A DNA stretch of 64,000 nt from Pardosa pseudoannulata (Eukaryota; Arthropoda; Arachnida; Araneae; Lycosidae), in contig CM063507.1 of NCBI GenBank assembly GCA_032207245.1, positions 90,364,305 through 90,428,304 on the forward strand, written 5' to 3'. Position numbers and translations under genes: made by a program. The notes under the pieces were generated by a model. The model saw only the letters and a list, made by a program, of their open reading frames with translations. It had not been told where the DNA came from and made no database searches. Below are positions 60,437 to 64,000 of the stretch, piece after piece; the first letter of the stretch is position 1, and the number at the start of each line of letters is the position of its first letter.

Positions 60437-60663
60437 TTTAGTTTGCAGCAGTCTTGCTTTGGAAGCCTGTAAACTTGCAGTAAGTTCTGCAAGTTTGAAA
60501 CAAGATTGCAGCAAGTCTACGTAAACTTCGAAGTCACCATACCTCCAACTTGCAGGAAACTTGTACGAAACTTGCGGCAAGTTTGATACGACGAGTTTGC
60601 GTAGACTTGCAGACTTGTCATGCTGAACTTTGCAGGCTTGCAAAGCAAGACTGCGGCAAGTTT
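60437..60663. mobile_element. Long inverted-repeat MITE rich in CTTGC/GCAAG
   Basis: The left arm gcagcagtcttgctttggaa and right arm (reverse complement) gccgcagtcttgctttgcaa, each followed by gcctg, form inverted ends of about 30 bp. The interior contains many further ttgcagcaagt-type palindromic pieces, so the whole 227 bp could fold into a branched hairpin. No coding capacity and no clear target duplication. The open frame here (78 codons, minus) is a by-product. Confidence 0.6.
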
Positions 60664-60740
60664 TCTACATATTAAATTTTCTATCTAGGATATAGATTTA
60701 ATTTTTTTCGAATTATGTTACATTTAAACATTTTTATATT

Positions 60741-60870
60741 ATAAAAAAAAGAAAGACAAGACCATTCGACTTCGTTTTCCTGTATATTCCGTTATTTTTG
60801 TGTCCAGAAACAAACCATGTTGTTATACTAACCTCTGTACTAGTACGTGTCCCACGCTCAAATAAAATAT
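60741..60870. mobile_element. Fragment of the TTAA MITE family
   Basis: From cattcgacttcgttttcctg to gtactagtacgtgtcccacg, matching the right part of 7045-7185 and 63065-63200. Confidence 0.65.
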
Positions 60871-60877
60871 CTTTCCA

Positions 60878-60919
60878 GTGTCCCAACCTACCCCACTGTA
60901 TGGGGCAGGTTGGGACACT
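60878..60919. repeat. Near-perfect inverted repeat, AGTGTCCCAACCTxCCCCA
   Basis: Two 19-base arms around the loop ctgta differ at one base. The arms begin CAGTGTCCCAACCT, a form compatible with pogo/Tigger ends (CAG start). A pogo-type transposase remnant starts immediately to the right, so this may be two element ends joined head to head. Confidence 0.7.
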
Positions 60920-60989
60920 AAATAACAAATACAAAATACTGTTCAAATTATTTTTATTAACTGTTACAAAAAAGAAATGGTTGAAAATA

Positions 60990-61560
60990 GTTCAAGTTAA
61001 TACATTTTTTAACAAATTTTATATTTGGTGCCAGCAAATTCTACTTTAAATTCTAACAAAATACACCTTTGGCCTATTATTTCTTTAGAAGTGTTCAACT
61101 TCACACGAATATCAGTTTTTTCTAGAAAGGATTTGTCTTCTTTGTTAGGATTAAAAAATGAACACCCATCTCGGTCTCTTCTCAAAAAAGACTTTTCATA
61201 CTCTCTGGTGTGTTCATTATCAACTTGAACTACAAATGCAACAATGCTTCTTTTACTTGCAAATTTTATTAGTGCATAGTCCCCTACTTCAAGCTTTCCC
61301 TTCTCTTGAGAAACTTTTGATTTTTTCTTTTTGTTCCAGTTCTTTAATTGAATGGAATCTTGGATAATCTATATCCTTGCTGTCACTACTGTTATATAAA
61401 TCACTTACATTCGTTTTCTTCAGTTTTATTGGTTGATCCAATTGCTCCAGGTGGAGCCCCTTTCAACATATGTTCTTTAAATATTTTTCTTGAAACAATC
61501 AGCATAGGAGGCACAGAACTCCCAATGGTATTAATAGTACTGATCATAGTAATAAGTTGA
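60990..61560 (-). pseudogene. pogo/Tigger-like transposase remnant (CENP-B-related DDE)
   Basis: The minus strand reads TINTIGSSVPPMLIVSRKIF and then KEHMLKGAPPGAIGSTN. This fits the DDE region of pogo/Tigger transposases (xNASGxxVPPxxIFPRxxxKxHxLxGAPPGSxG, family knowledge). Further left in other frames are EDYALIKFATK and FLRRDRDGCSFF-like pieces of a C-terminal tail. Only the end of the enzyme is present and it is broken. Confidence 0.7.
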
Positions 61561-62558
61561 CCACGTTCTCTAATTAAAACTCAGTTTAAATTGGATTTCC
61601 GTTATAACGAATACCTGTACTTCTCGATTCATTCTGTATTTTGGAATTTTGCGTGACGTATAGTGACGAAGCTATTTCGTTCTCTCACTCCCGCAAGTTT
61701 TTTGAGAAATTGAAAGCTACCATTTTTTTTATTACAATAAGCCTATACCTAATCGTGTGATGAATATATTTTTATTTACCAAGACCGAGGCGTTTTCATT
61801 TTATTTCAACACTGTGAAATTCCTTTTGTATTTTCATTATTTTAATACATCCAGAGACTCTTGAAATAGCCGGATAATTGATTTTTATTGTTCAATTCCA
61901 TATACAGTATCCATCTGTGTTCCCCCTTTCCCTTTTTCTGATCCCTTATTGACTAGGAGGGTGAATCCCGTTTTCCTTGGGACAAATATGAAGTTTCGCA
62001 ATGAAATTGAAAGGGAGATTTCAAACAAAACAATTTTCTTAAGTGGGAAATTATTTACGACTTAAACTTACCAGGCGTAAAATTTTCTAACTATTTCATA
62101 TGATAAAAAACTGGTCAACAAAATTATATTTCTGCTGAAATGCATTTACATTCTATGTTCTGTAATTTTTAGTACTCGAATTTTTTCTATAGTTAAGCGA
62201 AGTATTTAGTTGTAATGTTAGATCGATATTTTTTTACACTTTTATCAAGGATATTTATACTTGATATTGAATTCATACAAGCATCAAACAAAAAAATATT
62301 TGCGAAAAACTGTAAACATGGAAAGAAATATTTTAAAAAATATTTCATATTGTTTGAGTTAAAATATTTTTATGAAAAAATAAAATTGTTAAAGTTGTGT
62401 TGTGTAGAATAACTATCATAAAGAAACATTTATTCTTTCTTTGCTCCTTACTAATGTGTGATGTAAAGGTAAATTATCAAGTTTCGTGAATAAAACAATA
62501 TTTTAAACCTTTCATTATTTGGGGTCTAGCAGACCGAGACACAGGCATTACAGAATTC
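61561..62558. other. Non-coding stretch
   Basis: AT-rich, no supported gene. The earlier part (61561-61720) may still belong to the pogo element, but I cannot read a frame. Confidence 0.4.
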
Positions 62559-62592
62559 TTAACACATTGTGTGCGGGTACATTTCGCAGTGG

Positions 62593-62647
<55 letters not shown>

Positions 62648-63213
62648 TATATATATATTAGAGTAAATAAAAAAGGTAAAACACTTATTCTGTTAATACA
62701 TTGTGTGCGGGTACATTTCGAAGTGGAATTGTAAAGGAATCTGGCTCTTTGTGCGTCAATTTAGTTATTTAAGTAAAACTCAAAAGATCGAAAATTATTT
62801 AACTTTTTAACCAATTTTTAGTATTTTATATTGAAATATATAAACAAGTATATAAATAGAAATATATAAAAAACAACCATAAGAATTTTGTAAACAAAAA
62901 ATATATTTTTTAGTGGATAAATTTATAATAGTATCATAAATATGAAAAATCAAATAGAAATAGTAGTATATAGTTTTAATTTTTTCCCGTTCTGTGGTTC
63001 CGCATCGACGGATATCAAAACTAGTTTTTATTTTTCTCAACTTTCTAGAATCTGTGTAGTAGACAAGAACATTCGGATTCGTTTTCCTGTATATACCGTT
63101 ATTTTAGAACCCACCAACAAACCATGATGTTACACTTACCCGTACTAGTACGTGACCTGCGCTCAAGTACTAATCGTCAGAAAACGAACTAGTACGTATG
63201 TACAATGTGTTAA
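62559..63213. mobile_element. TTAA-flanked MITE, piggyBac-like ends, with internal (TA)n
   Basis: Left end TTAACACATTGTGTGCGGGT. Right end, reverse-complemented, TTAACACATTGTACATACGT. After about 34 bp comes a TA microsatellite (62596-62660), and then a second copy of the left terminus (TTAATACATTGTGTGCGGGT at 62693). The arrangement microsatellite plus second terminus is also seen before 6706. No transposase. Confidence 0.75.
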
Positions 63214-63409
63214 TACAAAAAGTAATCGTATTTTTTTATATTTTTGCTGTGCTAACGATTATTCCAGTCATTGAAATTTCTAATAGATTTCACTTTATGA
63301 TATCAATTTTATTCACATCCTCTTTCATTTCAATTGCAGTAATGCCTGAAGAATTTCTTAGTGTGAGTGGAATTTTAAAGAGTTACGGGACTATCTCAGT
63401 ATTATCTAA
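63214..63409. other. Short spacer
   Basis: Contains a plus-strand frame reading MPEEFLSVSGILKSYGTISV, preceded by a ttgcag that could be a splice acceptor. There is no donor or partner exon in view, so I do not call a gene. Confidence 0.3.
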
Positions 63410-64000
63410 CTAGCATATAGCCCGTCCTACGACGGGATCAGTAAAATTTTTAATTTTCCAGAATTGTAAAGTACCCTATGAGGCAGGTAAATAAATATGG
63501 TTTGTTTTTTGGCTGAAAATTATAGTTTTACAAAAATAATCGATTAAAATTATCACATAAGTACCTAATCTATTATTTAAGCCAAATATAAAAAATATTA
63601 TTTACGCAATATATAAGTTCAGTGATAAAACGTATGGAAATATTACAGAAGATATTTAAATAATCTAAAATAAAGGATAAAATGAGATGGTTAAAGGAAT
63701 GACGTCATAATGCTAGAAAAAAATTGTTATTTTTACCTATTTATTATGTGATGAACTGATAAATTTAATAGCCTGCTCTTAAAAGAGGGCTTGATATAAT
63801 GGCATTAAATGCTCGAAAAGGGGGACGAGGTGAATTTCGAACGTTTTAAAGATGATAGTGTTTTTTTCTGTGATACGGCGCTTATTCATACCAATTTATT
63901 TTAGAATCTGATCTATAGTTTAGGAAAAAATAAACTTGACTCTCTTTGAATTTTGCTAACCCTAAGTCATCAAAAATCCAATATGGATGCCTCTATCCGT
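63410..64000 (-). mobile_element. Possible Helitron 3' end, minus strand, runs off the window
   Basis: Read on the minus strand, the sequence has a hairpin cccgtcgtaggacggg, then ctatatgCTAG followed by T. A short stem-loop about 10 bases before a terminal CTAG inserted next to T is the Helitron 3' signature (family knowledge). The body would lie to the right and shows no Rep/helicase frame here, so it would be non-autonomous or the coding part is outside. Confidence 0.45.

Overview
The window is very AT-rich eukaryotic nuclear DNA, with short GC-rich exons inside long introns, tRNA-derived SINEs, TTAA-flanked piggyBac-type elements, hAT, copia, gypsy and pogo remnants, and TA microsatellites. 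There are no rRNA genes, bacterial operons or CRISPR arrays. The TE mixture and the SINE with a (CCAAA)n tail suggest an arthropod, perhaps a chelicerate such as a spider; that taxonomic guess is inference. Layout: 1-1564 is AT-rich non-coding DNA. About 1631-26292 is duplicated as 28069-53470, in direct orientation. Between them lie 1.7 kb of single-copy repeat-like DNA and a 100-N assembly gap (27969-28068) that cuts into an exon. From 53471 to the end is single-copy DNA full of decayed transposons: copia, a TTAA MITE family, pogo/Tigger and a possible Helitron end. The main content is a previously unrecognisable minus-strand gene, present twice. I could chain seven exons per copy. Copy 1 exons are 24303-24223, 12322-12153, 9273-9207, 8005-7977, 6307-6259, 4698-4567 and 2754-1565. 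Every exon has AG/GT borders and all reading phases join. The product has a short leucine-rich N-terminal part, two basic nuclear-localisation-like stretches, a Thr/Pro-rich linker, a polyalanine run, and a long array of the nonapeptide GPSRPTAVP encoded by a 27-bp minisatellite. The array has about 35 units in copy 1 and about 23 in copy 2. The gene continues to the left out of the window. Copy 1 carries a one-base deletion inside the array; copy 2 is open up to the gap. I do not recognise the protein family. Intron 1 (12-13.5 kb) is a transposon graveyard. The two copies differ by clean, datable events: a hAT element and a SINE present only in copy 2, each with target-site duplication and a matching empty site in copy 1; a 420-bp deletion; local tandem duplications; and signs of sequence conversion. 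Whether the two copies are a true tandem duplication or two haplotypes placed side by side by the assembler cannot be settled from the sequence alone.
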